Below are positions 15,507 through 24,393 of a stretch of 64,000 bases of DNA, piece after piece. Numbering within the stretch: the first letter of the stretch is position 1; each line of letters starts with the position of its first letter. Below the pieces are notes generated by a model. The model was given only the letters and a program-made list of their open reading frames with translations, did not search any database and had not been told where the DNA came from. The stretch is from positions 3,782,001 through 3,846,000 of the forward strand of contig NZ_JADOTY010000001.1 in NCBI RefSeq assembly GCF_015751785.1, read 5' to 3'. The stretch is from Micromonospora vinacea (GTDB lineage: Bacteria > Actinomycetota > Actinomycetes > Mycobacteriales > Micromonosporaceae). A program made the translations under genes and the position numbers.

Positions 15507-17801
15507 TTAGCGGGTGGGGCGGAGGATGCCCAGGCGTTGGGTTGCGCGGGTCAGGGCTACGTACAGGTCGCTGCGTCCGCGGGGGGACTCGGCCAGCATC
15601 CGGTCCGGGTCGACCACCAGCACCGAGTCGAACTCCAACCCCTTGGCCTGCGCGACGGTCAGCACCACCACCCGGCTCTCCAGCTCCGGATGCTCACCGA
15701 CGGCGGCTTCGGGCAGGGCGGCGGTCACCGCCTCGCCCAACTCGCCCACCCGGCCGGCCGGCACGAGCACCCCGAGTCGACCCTCGGTCAACCCGGCCAC
15801 CTCCCGGCTGGCCTCGGCGACCAACTCCGCCGCCAACCGCCCGTCGGGCACCGTCCGGTCCCACGGCGGTACGCCGCTCTCCCGCACCGAGCGCGGCGGC
15901 CGCAGCGTCGGGTCGATCTCGGCCAGTACGTCGGCGGCGACCGCCATGATCTCGGCAGGGGTGCGGTAGCTGACAGTCAGCTCGGTGAGCCGCCACCGCT
16001 GCTCCACGTACGGGGCGAGGGCCTCCGACCAGGACGGCGTGCCGCTGAGCGCACCGGTCTGTGCCACATCCCCGACGATCGTCATGGACCGACTCGGGCA
16101 GCGGCGCATCAGCAGCCGCCAGGCCATCGGCGACAGCTCCTGTGCCTCGTCCACGATGACGTGACCGAACGCCCAGGTGCGGTCGGCGGCGGCCCGCTGC
16201 GCCGTGGTCAGCCGGTCGGCCTCCTCCTGCCGTTCCAGCAGCCGATCCGCGTCGATCAGGTCGGTCACGCCCAGGATCTCACCGCCCTCGGCCTCGTCCT
16301 CGACGTCGATCGAGCGGGAACCCCGGGCGATCTCCAGCACGCCCTCGGCGTACTCCCGTTCCATCATCCGGATCCGGTCCCGCCGGGCGGCGGCGGCGCG
16401 TTCGTCCTCGCCGAGCAGTTCGGCGGCCTCGTCCAGCAGCGGGACGTCGGCCGGCGTCCAGCCGCCGCGCTCGCGGCGCAGCAGCGCCCGCTCGTCCTCG
16501 CTGAGCATCGGTGCGGCGGCGGCGATCCGGTCCGGGTCGGCGTACAGGTCGGCGAGCAGTCGCTGCGGGGTGAGCACCGGCCACAGCTGGTCGAGGGCGG
16601 CCTGGATCTCCGTCTCCTCGCGCAGCTCACGGCGGATCTCGGCCCGGTCGGCCTCGTCGAGGAGGTTGTCCCCGCCGAGCGGGTCGGCGCCGATGCGTTC
16701 GGCCACCTGCTCGGCGAGCGCGTGCACGATCTCCACGTCGAACAGCGCGCGGGCCAGGTTGTGCGGCCGGTCGGCGCGGCGGACCCGGTCCCGGGCGGCG
16801 CGCACGATCTCCGGGTCGAGGGTCAGCGTCTCCCGCTCGACCTCGATCTCCAGCGGCTCGTCCGGCACCCACTGCCGGTCCTGTACGGCCAGCGCCAACA
16901 CCTCGGCCAGCACCCCCCGGCCCTTGAGCGCCGCGGTCTCGGCCGGCTCGGTCCGTTGGGCGCTCACCCCGGGAAAGAGATCACCCTGGGTACGCAGCAG
17001 CACGCCGGTCTCGGCCAGCGTCGGCAGCACCTGGGAGATGTAGCGCAGGAAGGTCGCGTTCGGGCCGACCAGCAGCACGCCGCGGCTGGAGAGTTCCCGG
17101 CGGTGCGTGTAGAGCAGGTACGCCGCCCGGTGCAGCGCGACAGCGGTCTTGCCGGTGCCGGGGCCGCCCTGGACCACCATGACGCCCGGGAGTTCCGCCC
17201 GGATGACCTCATCCTGTTCGGCCTGGATGGTCTCGACGATGTCGCGCATCCGGCCGGTACGGCCCGCGTTGAGCGCGGCGAGCAGCGAAGCCTCACCGGT
17301 CAGCTCCTCGTGGCCGCCGGGGGAGGCGGTGTCGATGTCGAGCACCTCGTCGTTGAGCCCGGTCACCTTGCGCTGCCGGGTGCGGAGGTGCCGACGACGG
17401 CGTACGCCCTGGGGGTTCGCGGCGGTGGCGAGGTAGAACGGGCGGGCGGCGGGGGCCCGCCAGTCCATCAGCAACGGGTCGTAGTCCCCACTGGTGTCGA
17501 AGATGCCGATCCGGCCGATGTAGCGGCGGGAGTCGTCGTCGCCGTCGAGACGGCCGAAGCAGAGCCCGTTCTCCACGGCGGAGAACTGTTCGACCTGATC
17601 GGCGTACATCGCTACCGAGCTGTCGCGCTGTGAGCGGTCCTGGAGGGTGCCGCCGGTGTTGTGCAGCTCGGCGGTGAGCCGGTGGGCGGCCTGCTCACGC
17701 AGCTCGTCCAGCCGGTTGTAGAGCATCGAGACGTACTCCTGCTCGCGACCGGTCTCGTCGTCGAGCGGCAATTCGCCGGAACCGCCGGAGTGCCTTGACA
17801 A
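15507..17801 (-). CDS. helR: HelR/HelD-like RNA polymerase-recycling ATPase (UvrD-type helicase fold)
   Basis: A 764-residue superfamily-1 motor of the actinobacterial HelD/HelR group, which removes stalled RNA polymerase from DNA. HelR in Streptomyces displaces rifamycin from the polymerase and gives tolerance. Visible are an N-terminal coiled region (YVSMLYNRLDELREQAAHRL), Walker A GGPGTGKTAVALHRAAYLLYTH (about residue 215), Walker B VIVDEAQELSPMAW, QTG/Q-motif-like FDSVLVVDP and the late YVALTRATQRL motif VI. The start is a TTG at 17801 with AGGGAG five bases upstream. Gene symbol is by family resemblance; the distinction from other HelD classes needs phylogeny. Confidence 0.85.
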   Translation of the reverse strand: MSRHSGGSGELPLDDETGREQEYVSMLYNRLDELREQAAHRLTAELHNTGGTLQDRSQRDSSVAMYADQVEQFSAVENGLCFGRLDGDDDSRRYIGRIGIFDTSGDYDPLLMDWRAPAARPFYLATAANPQGVRRRRHLRTRQRKVTGLNDEVLDIDTASPGGHEELTGEASLLAALNAGRTGRMRDIVETIQAEQDEVIRAELPGVMVVQGGPGTGKTAVALHRAAYLLYTHRRELSSRGVLLVGPNATFLRYISQVLPTLAETGVLLRTQGDLFPGVSAQRTEPAETAALKGRGVLAEVLALAVQDRQWVPDEPLEIEVERETLTLDPEIVRAARDRVRRADRPHNLARALFDVEIVHALAEQVAERIGADPLGGDNLLDEADRAEIRRELREETEIQAALDQLWPVLTPQRLLADLYADPDRIAAAAPMLSEDERALLRRERGGWTPADVPLLDEAAELLGEDERAAAARRDRIRMMEREYAEGVLEIARGSRSIDVEDEAEGGEILGVTDLIDADRLLERQEEADRLTTAQRAAADRTWAFGHVIVDEAQELSPMAWRLLMRRCPSRSMTIVGDVAQTGALSGTPSWSEALAPYVEQRWRLTELTVSYRTPAEIMAVAADVLAEIDPTLRPPRSVRESGVPPWDRTVPDGRLAAELVAEASREVAGLTEGRLGVLVPAGRVGELGEAVTAALPEAAVGEHPELESRVVVLTVAQAKGLEFDSVLVVDPDRMLAESPRGRSDLYVALTRATQRLGILRPTR

Positions 17802-17824
17802 GCCGTCTCCCTAAAGATTAGAAT
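17795..17824 (+). promoter_or_regulatory. Consensus-like sigma-70 promoter facing away from helR
   Basis: TTGACA (17795-17800), an 18-base spacer and TAGAAT (17819-17824) form a near-consensus vegetative promoter on the plus strand. Its -35 overlaps the first codons of helR. It points towards the SGNH hydrolase gene, but a factor-independent terminator begins only 10 bases after the -10 box. Confidence 0.7.
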
Positions 17825-17833
17825 CCTTTGCAG

Positions 17834-17858
17834 GAACGGCTTTTAGCCGTTCTTTTTT
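17834..17858 (+). terminator. Intrinsic terminator with T6 tract directly after a promoter
   Basis: GAACGGCT pairs exactly with AGCCGTTC over a TTT loop and is followed by TTTTTT, a classical factor-independent terminator rare in such GC-rich DNA. The only promoter seen upstream on this strand is at 17795-17824, so the predicted transcript is about 28 nt. It may act as an attenuator for the downstream gene. Confidence 0.75.
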
Positions 17859-17947
17859 GTGCCTTCGAACTGTTGAAGATAGCGCGTTCCGCCGGTTCTC
17901 ACCAAGCCGGGCGGTCCGGCGCGCCGGTGATCGCGAGGTGGCGGCGG

Positions 17948-18574
17948 ATGATCCTGCGGACCGGGCAACGGGTGGTCTTCATCGGGGACAGCATCACCGA
18001 TTGTGGTCGACGCGACGTCGCCGCGCCCTACGGCAGCGGATATGTGAGCCTCGTGCGCGCCCTGGTCGACGCGCGGCACCCCGAGTTGGAGCTGGAGTGG
18101 GTCAACCGGGGTGTGGGCGGCGACACGGTGCGGGACCTGGCCGCCCGCTGGGACGACGATGCCATCGCCGAGCGCCCCGACTGGCTCGCGGTGATGATCG
18201 GCATCAACGACATCTGGCGGCACTACGGCGACCGGCCGGATGAGGCAGTCGGCATCGAGGAGTACGAGCGCACCCTGCGTGACCTGCTCCGTCGGGCGGT
18301 CGCCGCGACCGGCTGCCGACTGATCCTTGGTGACCCGTTCTTCATCGAGCCGGACCGGAGCGTCCCGCAACGCGCCGACACCGACCGGTACGCGGCGGTC
18401 GTGGCGGGGCTGGCCACCGAGTTCGACGCGGTGCACGTGGCCAACCAGGCGGCGTTCGACCGGGTGCTAACGGTGAGTCCGGCGACGCGCTGGGCCGACG
18501 ACCGGGTCCACCCGCACCTGCCCGGCCACGCGGTCCTCGCCGACGCGTACCTCACCGCCCTCAGTGTCTCCTGA
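17948..18574 (+). CDS. SGNH/GDSL-family hydrolase (esterase/lipase type)
   Basis: A 208-residue SGNH hydrolase, probably a carbohydrate or lipid esterase. Block I is VVFIGDSITDCGRR (catalytic Ser), the block II Gly is in NRGVGGDTVRDL, block III is MIGINDIW (Asn), and block V DRVHPHLPGHAVLADAYL supplies Asp and His. No signal peptide is seen. The ATG at 17948 has GAGGTGG upstream; 40 further in-frame codons upstream run through the terminator region and are unlikely to be coding. Confidence 0.88.
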   Translation: MILRTGQRVVFIGDSITDCGRRDVAAPYGSGYVSLVRALVDARHPELELEWVNRGVGGDTVRDLAARWDDDAIAERPDWLAVMIGINDIWRHYGDRPDEAVGIEEYERTLRDLLRRAVAATGCRLILGDPFFIEPDRSVPQRADTDRYAAVVAGLATEFDAVHVANQAAFDRVLTVSPATRWADDRVHPHLPGHAVLADAYLTALSVS

Positions 18575-18595
18575 GCTTGGCCTGACCACAGGGAA

Positions 18596-18627
18596 GCGCC
18601 GGGCCGACCGTCAGGTCGACCCGGCGC
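18596..18627. terminator. Hairpin terminator between convergent genes
   Basis: GCGCCGGGCCGACC (18596-18609) pairs with GGTCGACCCGGCGC (18614-18627) with one internal mismatch and a GTCA loop. It lies between the SGNH hydrolase stop and the convergent LolA-like gene. Confidence 0.75.
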
Positions 18628-18643
18628 GATCAGCGCGGAGATC

Positions 18644-19774
18644 TCAGCCGCGGGCAGCCTGGTAGAGCCGCTCCGGAGTGACGGCTCCGGCGAGCACCCG
18701 GCCGTCATCGGTGAGCAGCACGCTGAACAGCTTGCTGGTGAGGAGCCGACCGCTGCCCCAGTCGCCACTGACCGCCGGCAGCCCGCCGAGCAGCTTCGAC
18801 ATGTCGACGTCCGGCGCGGAGCCGCCCGGTGCCGCAGCCGGCTTCGCGGGGGTCTTCCGGTCGGCGTTGGCGCCGTCGAGGCGGCCGACCAGCACTGTCG
18901 TCCAGCCGGTGCCTACGGCGCGCACCTGCGGGTCACCCTTCGGTTCGGCGTGGCCGGGCTTACCGGCGGCCGGCCGCTCGGCCTTCTCCTCGTCGACCGT
19001 CACACCGGGCGGCGGGTTGAAGGTGAACTGGTCGGCGTCCGGGCGGCGGTAGTCGACCTGGGTGAAGGCCACCTCGAACGCCGGCCGGTCGCTGCCCTTC
19101 GCGAGCACCTCGAAGCGCAGCGGCACGTGCTGCTTGGCGTCGATGGCGATCCGCAGCTGATGTACCAGAGAGTCACCGTCGCGCGGCTGGAGCACCAACT
19201 CGTATGCGTCCTGGCCGGCGACTGTCGCGGACCGGCCGACGCTGACCTCGGTGCTCGGGTCGATCGCGCCCAACGCCAGGTCGGCGGCCTGCTGCGGGGT
19301 GGCCGGCAGGCTCGCTGCCGGTTCGGGGGCCGGCTTCCAGGCCCCGGCGTCGTCGCCCAGCGTGCGGTGGGTGGCGGTGTTGCCGCGGCTCTGCCAGGTC
19401 CACAGGTCCTGGCCGTTGCGGATGATGTCCTGCTCACCCAGGGTGTCCATCAGCGCGACCCGCTGCTTGTCCGGCCCGGAATACCAGACCCGCAGGGTGT
19501 GGGTGCCGGTCAGCAGGGTGGTCAGCTCGTTGCCGGGAATCAGCCCGACGAGGGGCGGCAGACCGAGATCGGCGCGTTGCACAACGGTCCCGGACAGCCC
19601 CTCCAGTCGGGATGTCTGTAGGTCGACCAGGAGCTGAGCGGCGGTTCGGGGCGGCAGGCTCGGCTCGGCCTCGGCGGCGAACGTGCCGATCGCCGCGCCT
19701 CCGCCGATGACGGCGACGGCCGCGGTGGCCGGGACCAGCCAACGAAGGACGGGACGGCTTCTCAGGACGGACAT
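18644..19774 (-). CDS. LolA/RseB-like exported protein (outer-membrane-lipoprotein-sorting fold)
   Basis: A 376-residue exported protein. An N-terminal signal or anchor (VLRWLVPATAAVAVIGGGAAIG) is followed by a LolA/MucB-RseB-like beta domain: TAAQLLVDLQTSRLEGLSGTVVQ, HTLRVWYSGPDKQRVALMD, GQDLWTWQSRGNTATHR, AYELVLQPRDGDSLVHQLRIAID, FEVAFTQVDYRRPDADQFTFNPPPG. In actinobacteria such proteins often accompany two-component systems or anti-sigma factors. Here the response-regulator/kinase pair starts 96 bases away in the opposite direction, so it may be their target or a sensor partner. AGGAGG precedes the ATG. Confidence 0.8.
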   Translation of the reverse strand: MSVLRSRPVLRWLVPATAAVAVIGGGAAIGTFAAEAEPSLPPRTAAQLLVDLQTSRLEGLSGTVVQRADLGLPPLVGLIPGNELTTLLTGTHTLRVWYSGPDKQRVALMDTLGEQDIIRNGQDLWTWQSRGNTATHRTLGDDAGAWKPAPEPAASLPATPQQAADLALGAIDPSTEVSVGRSATVAGQDAYELVLQPRDGDSLVHQLRIAIDAKQHVPLRFEVLAKGSDRPAFEVAFTQVDYRRPDADQFTFNPPPGVTVDEEKAERPAAGKPGHAEPKGDPQVRAVGTGWTTVLVGRLDGANADRKTPAKPAAAPGGSAPDVDMSKLLGGLPAVSGDWGSGRLLTSKLFSVLLTDDGRVLAGAVTPERLYQAARG

Positions 19775-19869
19775 GGTGGCACCTCCTGGGGCCATCCTGC
19801 CCCCTCCGTGCTGTGAACGCGCTGAGGACACCGAACCGCGCCCTTTGACCCGGGTGGCACCCTTGACCT

Positions 19870-20526
19870 GTGCGCGTGCTGGTGGTGGAGGACGAGGCCC
19901 GGCTGGCGGCCGCCCTGCAACGCGGTCTGCAGGCGGAGGGGTTCGCGGTGGACGTGGCGGCGACCGGCCCTGCTGGCCTGGACGCTGCCCGGCACGGCGG
20001 GTACGACGCCATGATCCTCGACGTGATGCTGCCCGGCCTCTCCGGGTACGAGCTGGTCCGGCGCCTGCGCGCGGAGCAGCACTGGTTGCCGGTGCTGATG
20101 CTCTCGGCGAAGGACGGCGAGTACGACCAGGCCGACGGCCTCGACTGCGGCGCCGACGACTACCTGACCAAACCCTTCTCGTACGTGGTGCTGCTGGCCC
20201 GGCTGCGGGCGCTGCTACGTCGGGGCGCACCGGAGCGCCCGACCGTGCTGGCGGTCGGTGACCTGCGGCTGGACCCGGCCCGCCGACGGGTGACCCGGGC
20301 GGACGCCGAAGTGGTGCTGACGGCGCGGGAGTTCGCGCTGCTGGACTACCTGATGCGCCGGCCGGGCCAGGTGATCTCCAAGATCGAGTTGTTGGACCAC
20401 GTCTGGGACGCGAGCCTGGAGACAGCGCCGAACGCCGTCGAGGTGTACGTCGGCTACCTGCGCCGCAAGCTCGGCCGGGACCGGCTGGAGACGGTCCGGG
20501 GCGCCGGCTACCGGCTGGCGACGTGA
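19870..20526 (+). CDS. OmpR/PhoB-family response regulator
   Basis: A 218-residue two-component response regulator. The receiver has the acidic pair VVEDEARL, phospho-acceptor Asp51 in DAMILDVMLPGLSGYEL, and Lys in DYLTKPFSY. The C-terminal winged helix contains LTAREFALLDYLMRRPGQVISKIELLDHVWD and NAVEVYVGYLRRKLGRDRLETVRGAGYRLA. It starts with GTG. Its stop overlaps the start of the kinase gene by 4 bases, so the two are translationally coupled and function together. Confidence 0.95.
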   Translation: MRVLVVEDEARLAAALQRGLQAEGFAVDVAATGPAGLDAARHGGYDAMILDVMLPGLSGYELVRRLRAEQHWLPVLMLSAKDGEYDQADGLDCGADDYLTKPFSYVVLLARLRALLRRGAPERPTVLAVGDLRLDPARRRVTRADAEVVLTAREFALLDYLMRRPGQVISKIELLDHVWDASLETAPNAVEVYVGYLRRKLGRDRLETVRGAGYRLAT

Positions 20527-22025
20527 CAGTCGACGGCTCGGCACCCACCCGTCGGCCCAGGCCGGGTCGGATGCCGGTGCTCGGGCTGCGCGGGCGGCTC
20601 CTGGCGATCGGTGTGGTCGGCCTCACCGTCGGGCTGGCCCTGGGCGGGGTGGTGCTGCTCGGCGCGCTCGGCTTCGTGCTTCAGCGCACTGTCGACACCG
20701 AGGCGTTCCGTACCGCCGACGCGGTCGCCCTGCTCGCCGCCGAGGACGCGTTGCCCGATCCGCTGCCGGTGGCCGGCGGGCAGGTCCGCGTGCAGGTGGT
20801 CGACGCGCAGGGGCGGATCCGGGCGGCCTCGATCGACGCCGACCGTCTGGTGCCGATGGTCCGTCCGGAGCGGCTGAACCGCGACGGTCGGCAGCGGCTG
20901 GAGGTGCCGGCCGAGCGGGTCGGGCTCAACGGCCCGGTCCGGGTGGTCGCCGTACCCGCCGGCACCGCGGCCGACCCGCTCACCGTGCTGGTCGCCCGCT
21001 CGATGGCCGACGTGCGGCACAGCACCCATGTGGTCCGGACCATCCTGCTGGTGGCGTTCCCGCTGCTGGTGGCGGTGCTGGCCGCGGTGGCGTGGCGGGT
21101 GGTGGGCGCGACCCTGCGGCCGGTGGAGGCGTTACGTCGAGGCGCCGAGGAGATCACCGGGAGGGCCGGCACCGGCCGGCTGCCGGTGCCGGCGTCGGCC
21201 GACGAGATCCATCGCCTGGCGGTCACCCTCAACGGCATGCTGGGCCGGCTGGAGTCCGCCCGTGTCCGGCAGCGGGCCTTCGTCTCCGACGCCGCACACG
21301 AGCTGCGCAGCCCGTTGGCCAACATCCGGACGGAGCTGGAGGTGGCCCAGCGCCTCGCCGACCGGACGGACTGGACGGCGGTGACCGCCAACCTGCTCGC
21401 CGACACCGAGCGGCTGAGCCGCCTGGTCGACGATCTCCTGCTGCTGGCCCGGCTGGACGAGACCCCGCCAACCCGGGGGACCGGCCCGGTGGAGCTGGGC
21501 GTGTTGCTCACCGAGGTGGCCGCCCGCTACCCGTCGCCGCCGGTGCGGGTGACGCTGCCTGCGGGCCCGCTCTGGACGATCGGCACCGTCGAGGAGTTGC
21601 GGCGCGTGCTGACCAACCTGGTCGACAACGCGGTACGGCACGCGCAGGGTGATGTCGTGCTCGCGGCCGAGGCGACGACGTCGACGACGGGGGTGGCGGG
21701 GACGACGACCGGGTCTGGCGTCGGGGCGTACCACCTGGTGACGGTGACCGACGACGGCCCGGGCGTCCCGGTGGCGGACCGGCAGCGGGTCTTCGACCGG
21801 TTCACCCGGCTGGATGACGGACGGGCCCGCGACGACGGGGGCGCCGGCCTGGGGCTGGCCATCGTTCGGGAGTTGGTCCGACGCGCGGGCGGCAGCATCA
21901 CCCTGACCGACGCGCCGGGGCAGCAGGGGCTACGGGTGTGCCTGCTGCTGCCGGCGTTGCCGGCCGACGACGGCCAAAGGTCGACGGCGCGTGACGACGA
22001 CCTGCCCCCACCCGCCCACCACTGA
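20523..22025 (+). CDS. Sensor histidine kinase, partner of the OmpR-type regulator
   Basis: A membrane histidine kinase of 500 residues. Membrane segments lie near 25-50 (LLAIGVVGLTVGLALGGVVLLGALG) and 176-196 (ILLVAFPLLVAVLAAVAW), enclosing a sensor of about 125 residues. A HAMP region (TLRPVEALRRGAEEI) is followed by the H box FVSDAAHELRSPLANIRTELE (His about 259). The N box is VLTNLVDNAVRHA and the G boxes are VTDDGPGVP and GAGLGLAIV. The GTG start overlaps the regulator stop. The signal is unknown. Confidence 0.94.
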   Translation: MTVDGSAPTRRPRPGRMPVLGLRGRLLAIGVVGLTVGLALGGVVLLGALGFVLQRTVDTEAFRTADAVALLAAEDALPDPLPVAGGQVRVQVVDAQGRIRAASIDADRLVPMVRPERLNRDGRQRLEVPAERVGLNGPVRVVAVPAGTAADPLTVLVARSMADVRHSTHVVRTILLVAFPLLVAVLAAVAWRVVGATLRPVEALRRGAEEITGRAGTGRLPVPASADEIHRLAVTLNGMLGRLESARVRQRAFVSDAAHELRSPLANIRTELEVAQRLADRTDWTAVTANLLADTERLSRLVDDLLLLARLDETPPTRGTGPVELGVLLTEVAARYPSPPVRVTLPAGPLWTIGTVEELRRVLTNLVDNAVRHAQGDVVLAAEATTSTTGVAGTTTGSGVGAYHLVTVTDDGPGVPVADRQRVFDRFTRLDDGRARDDGGAGLGLAIVRELVRRAGGSITLTDAPGQQGLRVCLLLPALPADDGQRSTARDDDLPPPAHH

Positions 22026-22026
22026 C

Positions 22027-22153
22027 CCTTTGCTCTGCACCCGCGGAGGCGACAGCTACGTAACGTGATGCTCGCCGACGCGTGTCGAAGCGGCGGCCCC
22101 CGACGTTTCAGCTGCTCACCCGAGGTGGTGCATATAGGTAAGCAGAGCAAAGG
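22027..22153. repeat. 127-bp element with 12-bp terminal inverted repeats
   Basis: CCTTTGCTCTGC (22027-22038) and its exact reverse complement GCAGAGCAAAGG (22142-22153) bound 103 bases of non-coding sequence between the kinase stop and the convergent TPR gene. The centre includes an AT-richer patch (GTGCATATAGG). It could be a MITE-like element or a structured RNA. I see no target-site duplication and no protein-like frame. Confidence 0.45.
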
Positions 22154-22274
22154 CTGCGCGACAGTGCTGTTGGGTGCGTCGGATGCCACGGTGGGTCACG
22201 GCGGGTTCGCCACCGAGCGAGCCCACGCTGAGTCAGGTCTGCGGGGCGCAGCCGGCGGGGCGGTGGCTGGCAGG

Positions 22275-23876
22275 TCAGCGGCGGCGGGTGCAGACCTGCT
22301 TGGAACGGGCCACGGTGTCGGTGGACCAGGCGACCGCGACGGTGAAGCAGAAGTCGTTGGTGCGGTTGAGCGCGTAGATGACGAAGCTGGTGGTGCCGGC
22401 GGGCAGCGTCGCGAAGATGTTGTGGGTCTGGCCGGTGCGGCCGCCCGCGATGACCACCGGGCCCTCGCTGCCGGCCGGGTAGGTCCAGTTCAGCGCGATG
22501 CTGTCCCGGTTGTCGCGCAGGGTCACCGCGCTGGGTGGGGTGCCGGGCGGTGCCGCGGCGGCAGCGGACGTGGGTGCCGTGCCGCCCGGGCCGGGGGCAG
22601 TGCTGGCCGACGCGCCGGCGGTGGGGGAGGCGCTGGCCGGCGGCGGGGTCGGCTCGTCGTCGCCGTCGACCCGGGCCACCCCGGCGATCACCGCCGCCGC
22701 GCCGAGGAGCACCACGACCACGCCGGCCACCAGCACCGGCACCAGCCGGTTGCGCTGCTCCGGCGGCGCGCGGTGCACGGGCACCGGCAGCAGTCGCGAC
22801 GGCGTGTACGGCTCGACCTGCCCGTAGGGGTCCGCCCGCGGGTACGGGTCGGACGGCGCGTACGGGTCGGTGGGGGCGGCGGGTCGGTGCAGCCGGTACA
22901 CCCCGGGTTGCTCCTCCGTGCCGCCGGCCAGCCCGACCACCGACGGGGGCATCGGAGGGTCGGTGGGGTGGGGCGAGGGCTCGTCCACCGGTTCGGTCGA
23001 CCATCTGCCGCCCGTCGATCCGACCGCTTCGTCGGAGGGTAGCCGGGGGTTCGGAACCGCCCCGGCGTGATGGGTCGCGGCAGCCGGCGGGTGGTAGACG
23101 GATTCGGCCGGTCCGTCGCCGTGCGGTGGGACGCGGGCGGCCGGCACGACAGGCGTGTCCCGGGCCGTGGCCGGGTTGTCGGCGCAGGCATGGTCGGGAT
23201 TCGCCGCCGACCGGGCCAGGGCCGCCACCTGGGTGGCCAGCGGGTCGTCGGCGGGCAGGTGCTGCCGGCACAGCTCACGGGCGAGCGCCAGATTGTCGTG
23301 TGCCTCGGCGAACTGACCGCAGTCGCGCTGCATCGCCCCGAGCCGCGCCAGCATCTTGATGCCGCTGGGGTGCCCGTCGCCGTACACCTCGCGGTGCAGC
23401 TCCCAGGCGTCCTGGAGGCGGTCGCGGGCCACCGTGCACTGGCCGCGCGCGTACTCGACGGTGGCCAGGTCGGCGTGCGCGGCGAGCACCCGCAGCGACT
23501 CCGGGCCGTCCTGTGCGGTCAGCTCGATGATGACTTCCTGGTAGAGCCGCGCCGCCCGCGAGTGGCTGCCGACCCGGTGCAGCACCGCGGCCAGGGTCGC
23601 CGCGGCGGCCACCGTGCGCGGGTCGGCGCGGCCGTGCAGGCGGGTGGTGGCCGCGTACGCGAAGGCGGCCCACCCTCGGGCCGAGTGCGGCTCACCGAGG
23701 GCGATCAGCACCCGCGCCTGGAGGCTGGCCGCCTCGGCCAGTTCGGGGGTGGCGTTGGCCGGGCTGGGGTCGGCGTCGGTGAGCGCGTCGGACAGCAGTT
23801 GCTGTGCGCCGGCCAGATCGCCGGAGGACACGAGGTGGTGCGCCTGATCAGTCAGTTCACCGAAGCCGGAAGACAC
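22275..23876 (-). CDS. TPR-repeat protein with a membrane anchor and an exported fibronectin-like tail
   Basis: A 533-residue protein. The N-terminal 220 residues are tetratricopeptide-type helices (FGELTDQAHHLVSSGDLAGAQQLLSDAL, LAAVLHRVGSHSRAARLYQEVIIEL, ARLGAMQRDCGQFAEAHDNLALARELC). A Pro/Ser/Tyr-rich linker follows with repeated DPYAP/ADPYG motifs, then one membrane span (LVPVLVAGVVVVLLGAAAVIAGV). The C-terminal 100 residues look like a fibronectin type III domain with cysteines (LNWTYPAGSEGPVVIAGG, FCFTVAVAW). It resembles actinobacterial bacterial-transcriptional-activator/TPR proteins, but its role is unknown. GTG start. Confidence 0.75.
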   Translation of the reverse strand: MSSGFGELTDQAHHLVSSGDLAGAQQLLSDALTDADPSPANATPELAEAASLQARVLIALGEPHSARGWAAFAYAATTRLHGRADPRTVAAAATLAAVLHRVGSHSRAARLYQEVIIELTAQDGPESLRVLAAHADLATVEYARGQCTVARDRLQDAWELHREVYGDGHPSGIKMLARLGAMQRDCGQFAEAHDNLALARELCRQHLPADDPLATQVAALARSAANPDHACADNPATARDTPVVPAARVPPHGDGPAESVYHPPAAATHHAGAVPNPRLPSDEAVGSTGGRWSTEPVDEPSPHPTDPPMPPSVVGLAGGTEEQPGVYRLHRPAAPTDPYAPSDPYPRADPYGQVEPYTPSRLLPVPVHRAPPEQRNRLVPVLVAGVVVVLLGAAAVIAGVARVDGDDEPTPPPASASPTAGASASTAPGPGGTAPTSAAAAAPPGTPPSAVTLRDNRDSIALNWTYPAGSEGPVVIAGGRTGQTHNIFATLPAGTTSFVIYALNRTNDFCFTVAVAWSTDTVARSKQVCTRRR

Positions 23877-23933
23877 GCCCCATCGTGCTCATCCGACGAC
23901 GGTAAGTACAAGACCCGCGCCGGTGTCGATTGG

Positions 23934-24386
23934 TCAGGATCCGGTCAGGTGCTCGGCCAGGGTCTCGCTGATTCGGCGCAGCTGGTCGACCTGGGCGGGG
24001 CTCAACGCGTCGAACAGGTGTCGGCGTACCCCCTCGACGTGGCCGGGTGCGGCGGCCGCGAGGGTGGCGAAACCCTCGTCGGTGAGCAGCGCGATCTGCC
24101 CGCGCCGGTCGGTGGGGCAGTCCTCGCGGCGCACCCAGCCGGCGGCCTCCAGTCGGGCCACTGCGTGCGAGAGCCGGCTGCGGGACGACCCCGCCGCCTG
24201 GGCCAGCTGGCTCATGCGCAGTTGGCGGTCGGGGGCCTCGGAGAGCTGGACCAGGATCTCGTAGTACGCGTGCGGCATGCCCGCGTCGCGTTGCAGCTCG
24301 CGGTCGAGAGTGTCCATCAGCACCCGGGAGGCGGTCAGGTACGCGCGCCACGTGCGCTGCTCGTCGGGGTCCAACCAGCGGGTCAT
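23934..24386 (-). CDS. MarR-family transcriptional regulator
   Basis: A 150-residue MarR regulator. The winged helix is visible in LRMSQLAQAAGSSRSRLSHAVARLEAAGWVRREDCPTDRRGQIALLTDEG, flanked by dimerisation helices. An ATG at 24398 is possible. The one at 24386 is preferred because a -10 box TATGAT ends 7 bases before it, which predicts a leaderless message. A perfect palindrome in the divergent promoter region suggests that it controls itself and the VOC gene opposite. Confidence 0.9.
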   Translation of the reverse strand: MTRWLDPDEQRTWRAYLTASRVLMDTLDRELQRDAGMPHAYYEILVQLSEAPDRQLRMSQLAQAAGSSRSRLSHAVARLEAAGWVRREDCPTDRRGQIALLTDEGFATLAAAAPGHVEGVRRHLFDALSPAQVDQLRRISETLAEHLTGS

Positions 24387-24393
24387 GACCGCC

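Noticed and set aside
15228..17633. 801-codon plus-strand frame opposite helR
   Set aside because: Antisense shadow; helR has Walker motifs and the expected length.
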